DNA from: Marinilabilia salmonicolor | GTDB lineage: Bacteria > Bacteroidota > Bacteroidia > Bacteroidales > Marinilabiliaceae | Direction: 5' to 3' | Assembly (NCBI RefSeq): GCF_003003035.1 | Contig: NZ_PVTS01000005.1 | Coordinates: forward strand, 124,001 to 188,000 | DNA length: 64,000 nucleotides | Shown here: positions 8,300 through 16,834 of the stretch, one piece after another | How the letters are laid out: the number at the start of each line of letters is the position of its first letter | Numbering within the stretch: the stretch's first letter is position 1 | The notes under the pieces: model-generated | Told to the model about the DNA's origin: nothing | Seen by the model: the letters and a program-made list of their open reading frames with translations, nothing else | The model's database searches: none | Translations under genes and position numbers: made by a program

Positions 8300-8899
8300 T
8301 CAAACCTGATTTTTGTTTATTTTCTCAATGTAAGAAAGAAGTTCATCCTGTCCCTGTCGTGTGGTGGATGAAGTCAGAAAAATGGGCGGCAACTCTTCCC
8401 AGTCTTCCAGAAGTCTTTCTTTGTATTTTGCTGTGTTCTCTTCAAGTTGTGCGGGTTTTAGTTTGTCGGTTTTGGTGAAAACCACGGCAAACGGAACTCC
8501 TTTAACGCCCATGTTCTGCATAAAATCGAGGTCTGCCTGAATGGGGGCATGCCGGCTGTCAACAAGCACAAAAAGGTTGGACAGGTTTGTTCGTTCGGTA
8601 AGATAGCCCTCAATCATCTTCTTAAATTTCTCCCTTTCGGACTTTGAAAGTTTGGCATATCCGTATCCCGGCAGATCGACCATGTACCAACTATTGTTGA
8701 TAAGAAAATGATTGATGAGTCTTGTTTTTCCGGGAGTTCCTGATATTTTGGCCAGTTTTCGGCGATTGCAGAGCATATTCAGAAGCGATGATTTCCCTAC
8801 ATTGGAGCGCCCTATGAATGCATACTCTGGCTTATTGGGGGCAGGACAGTCTTTCGGATTGGCACTGCTTGTAAGAAATGATGCTTCGGTTATTCGCAT
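8300..8899 (-). CDS. engB: Ribosome biogenesis GTPase EngB/YsxC
   Basis: The 199-residue essential TrmE-Era-like GTPase is thought to act in 50S subunit assembly. G1 is GRSNVGKSSLLN (about residues 28-39), G3 DLPGYG and G4 TKTDK; G2 is a Thr in KISGTPGKT. I use the ATG at 8899 rather than the TTG 12 bases earlier because the family begins with a short strand like this (MRITEASFLTSSA). The plus-strand manA gene is divergent. Confidence 0.93.
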   Translation of the reverse strand: MRITEASFLTSSANPKDCPAPNKPEYAFIGRSNVGKSSLLNMLCNRRKLAKISGTPGKTRLINHFLINNSWYMVDLPGYGYAKLSKSEREKFKKMIEGYLTERTNLSNLFVLVDSRHAPIQADLDFMQNMGVKGVPFAVVFTKTDKLKPAQLEENTAKYKERLLEDWEELPPIFLTSSTTRQGQDELLSYIEKINKNQV

Positions 8900-9100
8900 T
8901 TTTTTTTGCAAAAATATGATGTTTTTTGGTTTGATAATAAAATTTCTCTGTAAAAGAATGCGAAACCGTTTTTTAAGTGTGGGTTTAATTCATACTTTCA
9001 AGGGGATGTTTGGCGGGTTTTTCGCCTGGGCGGGACACTGATAGTTCTTTCGTTCCGGGTGGTAGAATCTTTTTAAAAACCTGTGGGATTCTGTCGCTGA

Positions 9101-9133
9101 TTGTATAATCCGACAATCTAATTGGTATATTTG
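9101..9133 (+). promoter_or_regulatory. Probable promoter of manA
   Basis: A -7 element TATATTTG (9126-9133) lies 30 bases before the manA ATG. A weak TTG at 9101-9103 is 22 bases upstream, where a -33 element would sit. Confidence 0.45.
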
Positions 9134-9162
9134 CATTTCAAAATAAAAGCATTGATGATATT

Positions 9163-10176
9163 ATGGAAAAGAAACTTTATCCGTTAAAATTTGAACCGAT
9201 TCTGAAACAACGATTGTGGGGTGGTACCAAACTCAATACGGTTTTGCATAAATCCATCGGGGAAGCCACTGATGTTGGCGAAAGCTGGGAGCTGAGCGGT
9301 GTTCCGGGCGATGTATCTGTGGTAAGCAACGGGTTTTTGAAAGGAAACTCTCTGAGTGAGTTGCTGGAGATTTATATGTCTGAACTGGTTGGGGATAAGG
9401 TTTTTGAGAAGTATGGAGCTGAGTTTCCACTATTGATTAAATTTATTGATGCCAATGATGTGCTTTCCATTCAGGTACACCCGGATGACAAACTGGCTCG
9501 CAGCAGGCATAATTCTTTCGGAAAAACAGAAATGTGGTATGTGATGCAGGCCGATCAGGGAGCCAGCCTGATCAGTGGTTTCAAAAAGGATACCGGAAAG
9601 GATGAGTATCTGAAAGCTTTGGAGGAAAAGAAACTCGATGACCTTCTTGCCAGTCATGAGGTGGCACCGGGTGATGTTTTCTTTATTCCGGCAGGACGTG
9701 TGCATGCCATCGGAAAGGGTATCTTGCTGGCAGAAATTCAGCAAACCTCCGATGTGACCTATCGTATTTATGATTTCGATCGGAGAGATGCAGAAGGCAA
9801 TGCCCGGGAGCTGCATACAGCTCAAGCTCTGGATGCTATTGATTTCTCCGGCGGGGGAGAGTATAAAACCCGGTATGAGGCAACAGAGAATGAGGTTACT
9901 CAGGTGGTGGAATCTCCTTACTTCGTAACCAGCCTCATTGATTTGAATGGGCACGAACTCAAAAAGGATATTTTTGGACTCGATTCATTTGTGATTCTGA
10001 TGTGTATGGAAGGCAGCGCTGATATTTTCTATAATGATGGTCAGAAAGAGTCTGTTACGATGGGAGAAACAATTCTGATTCCTGCCGACCTGAAGGAATT
10101 TAGCATCAAAGCAGCCGACAAATGCAAATTGCTTGAGGTTCATATGCCCGATGTTGAGTCGGAAGCAAAAAAGTGA
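9163..10176 (+). CDS. manA: Mannose-6-phosphate isomerase, class I
   Basis: The 337-residue zinc cupin enzyme interconverts mannose 6-phosphate and fructose 6-phosphate, supplying GDP-mannose precursors or mannose catabolism. Family motifs are IKFIDANDVLSIQVHPDD (zinc ligands), GKTEMWYVM and FIPAGRVHAIGKG. The length matches the short bacterial form (about 320). It is probably a single-gene unit: a promoter motif lies immediately upstream and a strong terminator 40 bases after the stop. Confidence 0.93.
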   Translation: MEKKLYPLKFEPILKQRLWGGTKLNTVLHKSIGEATDVGESWELSGVPGDVSVVSNGFLKGNSLSELLEIYMSELVGDKVFEKYGAEFPLLIKFIDANDVLSIQVHPDDKLARSRHNSFGKTEMWYVMQADQGASLISGFKKDTGKDEYLKALEEKKLDDLLASHEVAPGDVFFIPAGRVHAIGKGILLAEIQQTSDVTYRIYDFDRRDAEGNARELHTAQALDAIDFSGGGEYKTRYEATENEVTQVVESPYFVTSLIDLNGHELKKDIFGLDSFVILMCMEGSADIFYNDGQKESVTMGETILIPADLKEFSIKAADKCKLLEVHMPDVESEAKK

Positions 10177-10216
10177 TTCCTGCAATCAGAAACATGATTC
10201 AAGAATAAATGAAATA

Positions 10217-10264
10217 AAAAAGGGGATTGATTTTCGGATGATCTGAAAATCAATCCCCTTTTTT
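10217..10264 (+). terminator. Rho-independent terminator of manA
   Basis: AAGGGGATTGATTTTC and GAAAATCAATCCCCTT form a 16-bp perfect stem with a 9-base loop, followed by TTTTTT. The A-run on the other side could make it bidirectional. The remaining bases up to lysC hold only a promoter motif. Confidence 0.92.
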
Positions 10265-10402
10265 GTGGTGTGCATTGTAGTTTGTTGACAATGAGATTTG
10301 TAATGGTGCTGTGATTCCTGTGTAGCTCTCCTGATTACCTTTTCCAAACCATTGGTTGTAAGCGAAATTGTTAGTCCATTAGGTCATTTTTGTTAAAATT
10401 TA

Positions 10403-10410
10403 TAACTTTG
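10403..10410 (+). promoter_or_regulatory. -7 element TAACTTTG (lysC-lysA)
   Basis: It matches TAnnTTTG and lies 108 bases before the lysC ATG. There is no clear -33 element. The rest of the 10265-10517 gap shows nothing recognisable. Confidence 0.4.
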
Positions 10411-10517
10411 CAGACCGTAAAAATGATTAAATTGTCATGCGCTGTATAGGTGCTTCCATTTACAACGAATGGATGATTTAATTTACAGGTAATGTGCAAT
10501 TTGAAAATATTATAGTT

Positions 10518-11828
10518 ATGAAGGTACTTAAATTTGGCGGAACATCAGTGGGATCAGCTCAGCGTATGCGTGAAGTGGCAGATCTTGTTACCGGTTCCGA
10601 CCGTAAGATTGTGGTTCTTTCTGCCATGTCGGGAACAACCAACAGTTTAGTTGAAATAGCAAATTATTTATACAAGAAAAATTACGACGGAGCGAATGAG
10701 GTTATCAACCGGTTGGAACGTGGTTATCTGGACACGGTGGCTCAGCTTTTTAAGAAAGAGGAGTTTAAGCACAAAGGACTTGAGTTGGTAAAATCGCATT
10801 TCGATTATGTCAAATCTTTTACCAAGGATGTGTTTACCGTTTTTGAGGAGAAATCTGTGCTTGCACAGGGAGAGTTGTTGACCACAGCTCTTTTTAACTT
10901 TTTCCTTCAGGAAAACGGACATAACTCAGTATTGCTTCCTGCATTGGATTTTATGCGCACCAATAAGAATAATGAACCGGATACGGTTTATATCAGGGAG
11001 AATCTGGAGCGCATCATGAGCGAGTTTGAAGATACTCATCTTTTTATTACCCAGGGGTACATCTGCCGTAATGCATTCGGAGAGGTGGATAATCTTCAGC
11101 GCGGTGGAAGTGATTACACAGCCTCTTTGATCGGTGCGGCCCTGGAAGTTGAAGAAATTCAGATATGGACCGATATTGACGGAATGCACAACAACGATCC
11201 CCGGTTTGTGGAAAATACCACCTCCATTGCCGAGATTTCGTTTGATGAGGCTGCTGAGTTGGCTTATTTCGGAGCCAAGATTTTGCACCCCACCAGTGTG
11301 TTGCCGGCCAAACTGGCCAATGTGCCGGTAAAAGTGCTCAATACCATGGATCCCAAAGCTGTGGGAACCACCATCTCTTCCTCGCAGCATAAGGACCGCA
11401 TTACTGCCGTTGCAGCTAAAGATGGTATCACTGCCATCAAGATTAAATCGGGACGTATGCTGCTCGCCTTCGGATTCCTCAGAAAGGTTTTTGAGATTTT
11501 CGAAAGCTATAAAACTCCCATTGATATGATTACCACATCAGAGGTGGGTGTTTCGGTTACCATCGATAACAACCGACATCTGGAGGAAATACTGGACGAT
11601 TTGCGAAAGTTTAGTACCGTTGAGGTTGATTATGATCAGGTGATTGTTTGTGTGGTTGGTGACTTGGTGGCTGAAAACAAAGGTTATGCCAACCGTATTT
11701 TTGAAGCATTGAAGGAGATTCCCATCAGGATGATTTCTTATGGGGGAAGCGAGCATAATATATCACTGCTGGTGGATGCAAAAGATAAGAAGGATGCTTT
11801 ACAGGCATTAAGTGCAAAACTTTTTTAA
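10518..11828 (+). CDS. lysC: Aspartate kinase, monofunctional
   Basis: The 436-residue protein phosphorylates aspartate, the first step toward lysine/diaminopimelate, threonine and methionine. MKVLKFGGTSVGSAQRM is the N-terminal kinase signature (KFGGTS). RGGSDYTASLIGAAL and WTDIDGMHNNDPR complete the active site, and the last ~150 residues form two ACT regulatory domains, so allosteric feedback is expected. I start at ATG 10518, where the conserved strand begins, not at the longer in-frame option. lysA follows after 12 bases, so the pair forms a lysine/diaminopimelate unit. Confidence 0.95.
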   Translation: MKVLKFGGTSVGSAQRMREVADLVTGSDRKIVVLSAMSGTTNSLVEIANYLYKKNYDGANEVINRLERGYLDTVAQLFKKEEFKHKGLELVKSHFDYVKSFTKDVFTVFEEKSVLAQGELLTTALFNFFLQENGHNSVLLPALDFMRTNKNNEPDTVYIRENLERIMSEFEDTHLFITQGYICRNAFGEVDNLQRGGSDYTASLIGAALEVEEIQIWTDIDGMHNNDPRFVENTTSIAEISFDEAAELAYFGAKILHPTSVLPAKLANVPVKVLNTMDPKAVGTTISSSQHKDRITAVAAKDGITAIKIKSGRMLLAFGFLRKVFEIFESYKTPIDMITTSEVGVSVTIDNNRHLEEILDDLRKFSTVEVDYDQVIVCVVGDLVAENKGYANRIFEALKEIPIRMISYGGSEHNISLLVDAKDKKDALQALSAKLF

Positions 11829-11840
11829 ACAAGTTACAGA

Positions 11841-12998
11841 ATGACAAATTTTCCTACAGAGAAATTTAAAGAACTGAAAACGCCGTTTTATTATTATGAC
11901 ATGAGTTTGCTTGAGGACACCCTTTCGCTTGTAAAGAAAGAGTCTGAAAAGTATGATTTTCATGTTCATTATGCCATAAAGGCCAATGCCAATGACCGGG
12001 TTTTGGAGAAGATTCGCTCCAAAGGCTTTGGAATTGACTGTGTCAGCGGTTATGAAATACAGAAAGCACTGGAGGTAGGCTTCAGCCCCGACGGGATTGT
12101 GTTTGCCGGTGTGGGGAAAGCTGACTGGGAAATAGAACTTGGACTGAAGCACGATATATATTGTTTTAACGTGGAGTCTCTCCCTGAGTTGGAGATTATC
12201 AATGAACTGGCAGCTAAAAATGGCAAGAAAGCCAGAGTAGCATTCAGGATTAATCCAAATGTTCAGGCCGATACGCATCATTATATTACCACCGGACTGG
12301 ATGAAAATAAGTTTGGTATAAGTATGCCGGACCTGGAATCGGTTTTGGACAGAATGAAAGAATTGGAAAATGTTCAGTTCGAAGGAATGCATTTCCATAT
12401 TGGTTCACAGATTACAGATCTGGATAACTTTAAGGATTTGTGTACCAGGGTTAATGAGTTGCAGGAATGGTTTATCTCCAGACAACTGTTTCCTAAAGTA
12501 ATAAATGTGGGAGGTGGCTTTGGAATCGATTATGACGATCCCCAAAACAACCCAATCTCAGATTTTGCTTCTTACTTCAAGGTTTTTAAGGATTTCCTGA
12601 AACTTAAAGCCGGTCAGGAGTTGCATTTCGAACTGGGTCGTTCAGTTGTTGGTCAGGCAGGAAATGTCATTTCACGGGTTCTTTATGTGAAAGAAGGGGT
12701 AAAGACCCGTTTTGCTATTATAGATGCCGGAATGACTGATCTTATTCGTCCTGCACTCTATCAGGCCAAACATAAAATTGAGAGTTTATCTGCATCCAGT
12801 GATGCCAAAAAGGTCAGGTACGATGTGGTCGGCCCAATTTGTGAGTCATCCGACAGTTTTGGGAAAGCTATTGATTTGCCTGAGCTGAAGCGTGGCGATT
12901 TCGTTGCTTTGAGAAGTGCTGGTGCCTATGGTGAAGTAATGGTTTCCAGATACAATCTGAGAGAAGAGCCACAGGCGTTCTATTCTGATGATTTTTAG
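11841..12998 (+). CDS. lysA: Diaminopimelate decarboxylase
   Basis: The 385-residue PLP enzyme of the alanine-racemase fold (type III) converts meso-diaminopimelate to lysine. The PLP-binding lysine is in HVHYAIKANAND. Further motifs are GMHFHIGSQI, NVGGGFGIDY and the C-terminal GPICESSDSF and SAGAYG. The length is a little below the E. coli protein but typical for Bacteroidota. It ends in a TAG stop, which matters for judging the amber codon in the encapsulin gene. A terminator follows. Confidence 0.95.
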   Translation: MTNFPTEKFKELKTPFYYYDMSLLEDTLSLVKKESEKYDFHVHYAIKANANDRVLEKIRSKGFGIDCVSGYEIQKALEVGFSPDGIVFAGVGKADWEIELGLKHDIYCFNVESLPELEIINELAAKNGKKARVAFRINPNVQADTHHYITTGLDENKFGISMPDLESVLDRMKELENVQFEGMHFHIGSQITDLDNFKDLCTRVNELQEWFISRQLFPKVINVGGGFGIDYDDPQNNPISDFASYFKVFKDFLKLKAGQELHFELGRSVVGQAGNVISRVLYVKEGVKTRFAIIDAGMTDLIRPALYQAKHKIESLSASSDAKKVRYDVVGPICESSDSFGKAIDLPELKRGDFVALRSAGAYGEVMVSRYNLREEPQAFYSDDF

Positions 12999-13020
12999 AG
13001 TAATTGGATAAATAAACAAA

Positions 13021-13056
13021 CGCACGACCGGATATTTCGGCCGTGCGTTTTTTTTT
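13021..13056 (+). terminator. Rho-independent terminator of lysC-lysA
   Basis: CGCACGaCCG and CGGcCGTGCG form a GC-rich stem followed by nine T. The T-run touches the stop of the convergent Dabb gene. Confidence 0.92.
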
Positions 13057-13354
13057 ATACTTCATAATCTACGCAGGCCCGTTTTTCAAGAATCTCTCTG
13101 ATTCCGGCTCCGGCCTTTACATGATCGGGATGTACGGCATATGCTTTCAATCCTTCCATGTTATCGAATTCTGAAACCAGCGACAGGTCATAATCTTCGT
13201 CCGGATTGATGTTAATTCCCACCTCCATTTTACGAAGTGTTTCCACTTTATTGATAAGTCCTTCCAGTTCCGCTTTAATTTTTTCTGATTTGCTCTTTTT
13301 CTCAGCAGCAGGCAAATCTTCTTTGAATTTGAACAATACAATGTGCTTAATCAT
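13055..13354 (-). CDS. Dabb (stress-responsive A/B barrel) family protein
   Basis: The 99-residue protein starts MIKHIVLFKFKED, the first strand of the dimeric alpha/beta ferredoxin-like barrel. FDNMEGLKAYAVHPDHVKA is the conserved helix region of the Dabb family. Members include plant stress proteins and small enzymes such as olivetolic acid cyclase, but most bacterial ones have no known role. The gene stands alone between the lysA terminator and the divergent udk. Confidence 0.85.
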   Translation of the reverse strand: MIKHIVLFKFKEDLPAAEKKSKSEKIKAELEGLINKVETLRKMEVGININPDEDYDLSLVSEFDNMEGLKAYAVHPDHVKAGAGIREILEKRACVDYEV

Positions 13355-13426
13355 GAGTATTATCTTTTAATTATTTAACCATCTGTTGTAAATTAGTGCC
13401 GTAAAAATATAAAAATCAATCAATAT

Positions 13427-14035
13427 ATGCTCGTAATTGGCATTGCCGGAGGCACCGGGTCAGGGAAAACCACCGTGGTTCGCAAAATAATGGAAAAATT
13501 GCCTGCCGAAGAAGTGGCTATCCTGCCACAGGATTCCTATTATCGCGATAATGGTCATCTGCCTCTGGAAGAGCGGCAGAAAATTAATTTTGATCATCCC
13601 GATGCTATTGAGTTTGATCTGCTGGTGGAGCATATCCGAAAGCTTAAAGATAATCAACCGGTTGAACAACCCATTTATTCATATCTTTCCTGTTTGCGTT
13701 CGGAGGAAACCATCTCAGTAAATCCAACCAAGGTGGTTATTGTGGAGGGAATCCTGGTACTTACTCATCCGGGGTTGAGAAAATTGATGGATTTGAAAGT
13801 TTTTGTGGATGCCGAGGCTGATGATCGTTTGATGCGGGTGATACAGCGTGATATTGAGGAGCGCGGGCGAACAGTGGAAAAGGTGTTGAACCGGTATCAG
13901 AAAACGGTGAAGCCCATGCACCTGCAGTTTATTGAACCGTGTAAGCGATATGCCGATCTGATAGTGCCACAGGGAGGGGAAAATCATGTGGCCATAGATA
14001 TTCTCACACAGTTCATTCAACGTAATCTGTCTTAA
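13427..14035 (+). CDS. udk: Uridine kinase
   Basis: The 202-residue P-loop kinase phosphorylates uridine and cytidine with GTP or ATP in pyrimidine salvage. The Walker A is GIAGGTGSGKTTV at the N-terminus. PQDSYYRD, FDHPDAIEFDL and RDIEERGRTVE are family motifs for the nucleoside site and lid. The exonuclease gene follows after 11 bases, so the two may be co-transcribed. Confidence 0.94.
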   Translation: MLVIGIAGGTGSGKTTVVRKIMEKLPAEEVAILPQDSYYRDNGHLPLEERQKINFDHPDAIEFDLLVEHIRKLKDNQPVEQPIYSYLSCLRSEETISVNPTKVVIVEGILVLTHPGLRKLMDLKVFVDAEADDRLMRVIQRDIEERGRTVEKVLNRYQKTVKPMHLQFIEPCKRYADLIVPQGGENHVAIDILTQFIQRNLS

Positions 14036-14046
14036 AACTTTTTGTC

Positions 14047-14763
14047 ATGCTTAACAACATTGCATCCGAAAAGATCATGTACATTGATATTGAAACCGTT
14101 CCTGAGCATCCGGCTTTTGATAATCTTGATGATACCATGAAAGCTTTGTGGGAGAAAAAATCTTCCAAAATATCCGGAGAGGATGTTACCGCGGAGGAAG
14201 CCTATGTGAAGGCCGGGATTTATGCCGAATTTGGCAAGATTGTTTGTATCTCCGCTGGAATTATTAAACCCGAAAACGGAGAGAGAACCCTGAGAGTGAA
14301 ATCATTCTTCGGACATGATGAAAAGAAGTTACTGCAGGATTTTTCGGCAGCCCTTACCAACTTTACCTCTCATCCGGGTACCAATATTTGCGGGCACAAT
14401 GTGCGGGAGTTTGATTTTCCATACATCGCCCGCAGGATGCTTATCAACGGATTACAGTTGCCGGATATTCTGGATGTGGCAGGGAAAAAACCATGGGAGG
14501 TGAAGTTTATCGACACCATGGATTTGTGGAAGTTTGGAGATTTTAAGCATTATACTTCTCTGAATTTGCTTACGCACATTATGGGAATTCCATCTCCTAA
14601 AGATGATATCGACGGAAGCCAGGTGGCTTCGGTTTATTACGAGGAAGATGATGTGGAGCGCATCGCACGTTATTGTGAAAAGGATGTGCTGGCAACGGCC
14701 CAGCTCTTTCTCCGGCTGAAAGGTGAGCCTCTGCTTAAACCGGAAAATGTGGTTTCTGTATAA
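14047..14763 (+). CDS. Predicted 3'-5' exonuclease, PolB-like exonuclease domain
   Basis: The 238-residue protein has the DEDD nuclease fold: Exo I YIDIETVP (about residues 12-19), Exo II GHNVREFDFPYIARR with its Asp, and Exo III YCEKDVLATAQLF. This is the stand-alone relative of the proofreading domain of family B DNA polymerases (the DNA_pol_B_exo2 group). It likely trims DNA or RNA 3' ends, but substrate and pathway are not known. It is probably co-transcribed with udk. Confidence 0.88.
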   Translation: MLNNIASEKIMYIDIETVPEHPAFDNLDDTMKALWEKKSSKISGEDVTAEEAYVKAGIYAEFGKIVCISAGIIKPENGERTLRVKSFFGHDEKKLLQDFSAALTNFTSHPGTNICGHNVREFDFPYIARRMLINGLQLPDILDVAGKKPWEVKFIDTMDLWKFGDFKHYTSLNLLTHIMGIPSPKDDIDGSQVASVYYEEDDVERIARYCEKDVLATAQLFLRLKGEPLLKPENVVSV

Positions 14764-14789
14764 GCAGGTTCTTTAATAATTGTGTTACC

Positions 14790-14860
14790 TCTGCCGGGGC
14801 TTTTCCATTCATTGAAATGCCATTGCTACTACCATACTGTCGCCCCGCCGGGGCTGGCAT
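14790..14860. repeat. GCCGGGGC/GCCCCGCCGGGGC repeat remnant
   Basis: GCCGGGGC at 14793-14800 and the palindromic GCCCCGCCGGGGC at 14842-14854 stand out from the AT-rich surroundings. Similar short GC palindromes occur between genes in many Bacteroidota (from memory). It abuts the next element. Confidence 0.4.
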
Positions 14861-14862
14861 CT

Positions 14863-15039
14863 CTAATGAGTTTCTGTCCATATAGTACCACTTGCGTCGT
14901 TACGCTTGCCGCCAAAATACTCATTTACGATAAGTAAACTCCGTTTTTGGCGGCTTCGCAAGCCTAGCAATTGGCACTTTCTGACCAGAAACAGTTCTAA
15001 AAACAGAATTTGCTTAGTTTATGGATAGGCACTAATGAG
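14863..15039 (+). mobile_element. Dispersed MITE-like element, copy B (full length, reference copy)
   Basis: The element proper is 14871-15031 (161 bp), flanked by perfect 8-bp direct repeats CTAATGAG (14863-14870 and 15032-15039). The ends are inverted: TTTCTGTCCATATAG on the left, and TGCCTATCCATAAAC on the right read in complement. The middle holds a long imperfect hairpin (14904-14963: GCTTGCCGCCAAAA against TTTTTGGCGGC plus GCAAGC, with TTTAC/GTAAA inside). No open frame is present. Eight relatives occur in the window. Confidence 0.85.
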
Positions 15040-15100
15040 GCAGAGCTAAAACAACAACTGTGTCCTTTTATAGGTTGGAAAATCTCTCAACCCTCATCTC

Positions 15101-15907
15101 TCAACTCTCAAGAAAGTACTTCACGGTTTTCAGAAACAGATCATGCTGCTCTGCATGTACCCAATGACCTGCCCCGGGTATGTTTACAATCTGGGAGCCG
15201 GGGAAAAACTTATTGATTGACAGAGAGTCGTCTTCGTGTATGTAAGGTGATTTCTCACCTCTGATGAAGATGGTCTCGGGCATTTTTTTTCCTGATGGGG
15301 GTGTTAAATCCGAAAAGCCGTCCATTACATCCTGAAGGTTGTCCTTCAAGGCTTTCAGGTTGAGCTGCCATTCATAGTGACCATCCTTTGTTCTTTTGAG
15401 ATTTTTCATCAGAAAGCCCCTAAGTCTTTTCTGCGGGAATGTTTCTTTCAGAAGTTTGTCGATATCCTGACGGTTTTCGTATTGCGTTGGATCCACAGAC
15501 GACAGAGCTTCGATAATTTTACCGTGATCAGCAGTAACTTCTGCATAATTGGAGAATGAACCGTATGACTTTGGAGCGATATCGACAACAATCATTTTTT
15601 CGATCATTTCCGGATAGTCCAGGCAGAAACGCATGACCGTTTTTCCTCCCATGGAATGGCCCATCAATGTAGCCTTGTCGATCTTAAGTTTCTTCATCAA
15701 TTCATGGAGGTCTTCTGCCATAGCCTGGTAGGTATGTTCCTGGCTATGTGGTGATTTCCCATGGTTGCGCTGATCAATGAGAATGACGTGAAAATCTTTT
15801 TCCAGCTCCCCGGCAACAGAAAGCCAGTTGTCTGAGGCTCCGTAAAGTCCGTGAACGATAATGATTGTCTTCTTGCCTTTTCCTTTTTCCCGGTAAAAAA
15901 GTTCCAT
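15101..15907 (-). CDS. Alpha/beta hydrolase, YbfF-like esterase
   Basis: The 268-residue cytoplasmic protein has the alpha/beta-hydrolase fold: IIVHGLYGASDNW (oxyanion region), nucleophile elbow GHSMGG with Ser, IFIRGEKSPYI strand with an acid, and catalytic His in GAGHWVHAEQ. It closely resembles YbfF-type acyl esterases, which act on short acyl esters including acyl-CoA, but the natural substrate is uncertain. Its start lies two bases after the pdxJ stop, so the pair is an operon. Confidence 0.88.
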   Translation of the reverse strand: MELFYREKGKGKKTIIIVHGLYGASDNWLSVAGELEKDFHVILIDQRNHGKSPHSQEHTYQAMAEDLHELMKKLKIDKATLMGHSMGGKTVMRFCLDYPEMIEKMIVVDIAPKSYGSFSNYAEVTADHGKIIEALSSVDPTQYENRQDIDKLLKETFPQKRLRGFLMKNLKRTKDGHYEWQLNLKALKDNLQDVMDGFSDLTPPSGKKMPETIFIRGEKSPYIHEDDSLSINKFFPGSQIVNIPGAGHWVHAEQHDLFLKTVKYFLES

Positions 15908-15909
15908 TG

Positions 15910-16632
15910 CTATTTCTCTTTAATCAGCAGATCTTTGTACATACTAATGGTTCGCTCAAGGCCGTAATAAAGGGCGTCACTGATTAGTGCGTGTCCAATA
16001 GAAACCTCTTTGAGAAATGGAATTCTTTCATTGAAAAATTTCAGGTTCTCCAGGCTCAGGTCGTGTCCTGCGTTGATTCTTAGCCCGGCTTTATTTGCGA
16101 TGTTTGCAGCTTCCACGAATGGAGCAATGGCTTTTTCCCGGTCTTTCGGGTAGTCTGTGGAGTAAGGCTCAGTGTAAAGCTCTACTCTGTCTGTGTTTGT
16201 TTTAGCTGCATTGACAATGAAATCGGGATTGGTATCGATAAAGATGGACGTTCTGATGCCATACTCTTTCAATTCGCCAATTACATCCTGCAGGAAAGTG
16301 AGGTGTGTGATGGTGTCCCATCCCGAATTGGATGTGATGGCTTCGGGCGGATCAGGAACCAGCGTAACCTGGTGCGGACGAACCGCTTTTACCAGTTCGA
16401 GGAATTTGGGGGAAGGATATCCTTCAATGTTAAATTCGGTCTTTATGACTCTTTGAATATCATGGACATCCTTATATTTTATATGTCGTTCATCGGGGCG
16501 TGGGTGTACCGTAACGCCTTGGGCACCAAATTCCTGTACGTCCACTGCGGCTTTTACCACATCGGGGATGTTTCCACCTCTTGAATTTCGTAAAGTTGCA
16601 ATCTTATTTATATTAACACTGAGTTTCGTCAT
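15910..16632 (-). CDS. pdxJ: Pyridoxine 5'-phosphate synthase
   Basis: The 240-residue TIM-barrel enzyme condenses 1-deoxyxylulose 5-phosphate with 3-amino-2-oxopropyl phosphate, the last ring-forming step of DXP-dependent vitamin B6 synthesis. Motifs are KLSVNINKIATLRNSRGG at the start, GVTVHPRPDERHI, LVPDPPEAITSNSGW, ELYTEPY and INAGHDLSLEN. The start at 16632 gives the family N-terminus; 31 further in-frame codons upstream are not conserved. It leads an operon with the hydrolase. Confidence 0.95.
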   Translation of the reverse strand: MTKLSVNINKIATLRNSRGGNIPDVVKAAVDVQEFGAQGVTVHPRPDERHIKYKDVHDIQRVIKTEFNIEGYPSPKFLELVKAVRPHQVTLVPDPPEAITSNSGWDTITHLTFLQDVIGELKEYGIRTSIFIDTNPDFIVNAAKTNTDRVELYTEPYSTDYPKDREKAIAPFVEAANIANKAGLRINAGHDLSLENLKFFNERIPFLKEVSIGHALISDALYYGLERTISMYKDLLIKEK

Positions 16633-16834
16633 GATAAAAAAGTTCCAATGTGTATTTCTGAGAAAATTAGATAAAACAGTAAAATGTTTTGTTTGTTTAA
16701 AAATTTGAGTGTATTTTCCCAACAAAAAGGGATTGTGTTGTAAGTTTTATGCTTGATTTGATCGCTGTTTTGAATAAAAATATTATATTATAGCAACAGC
16801 AAATTTACAAAGTATTTCCGGAAAGCGCATTTTT

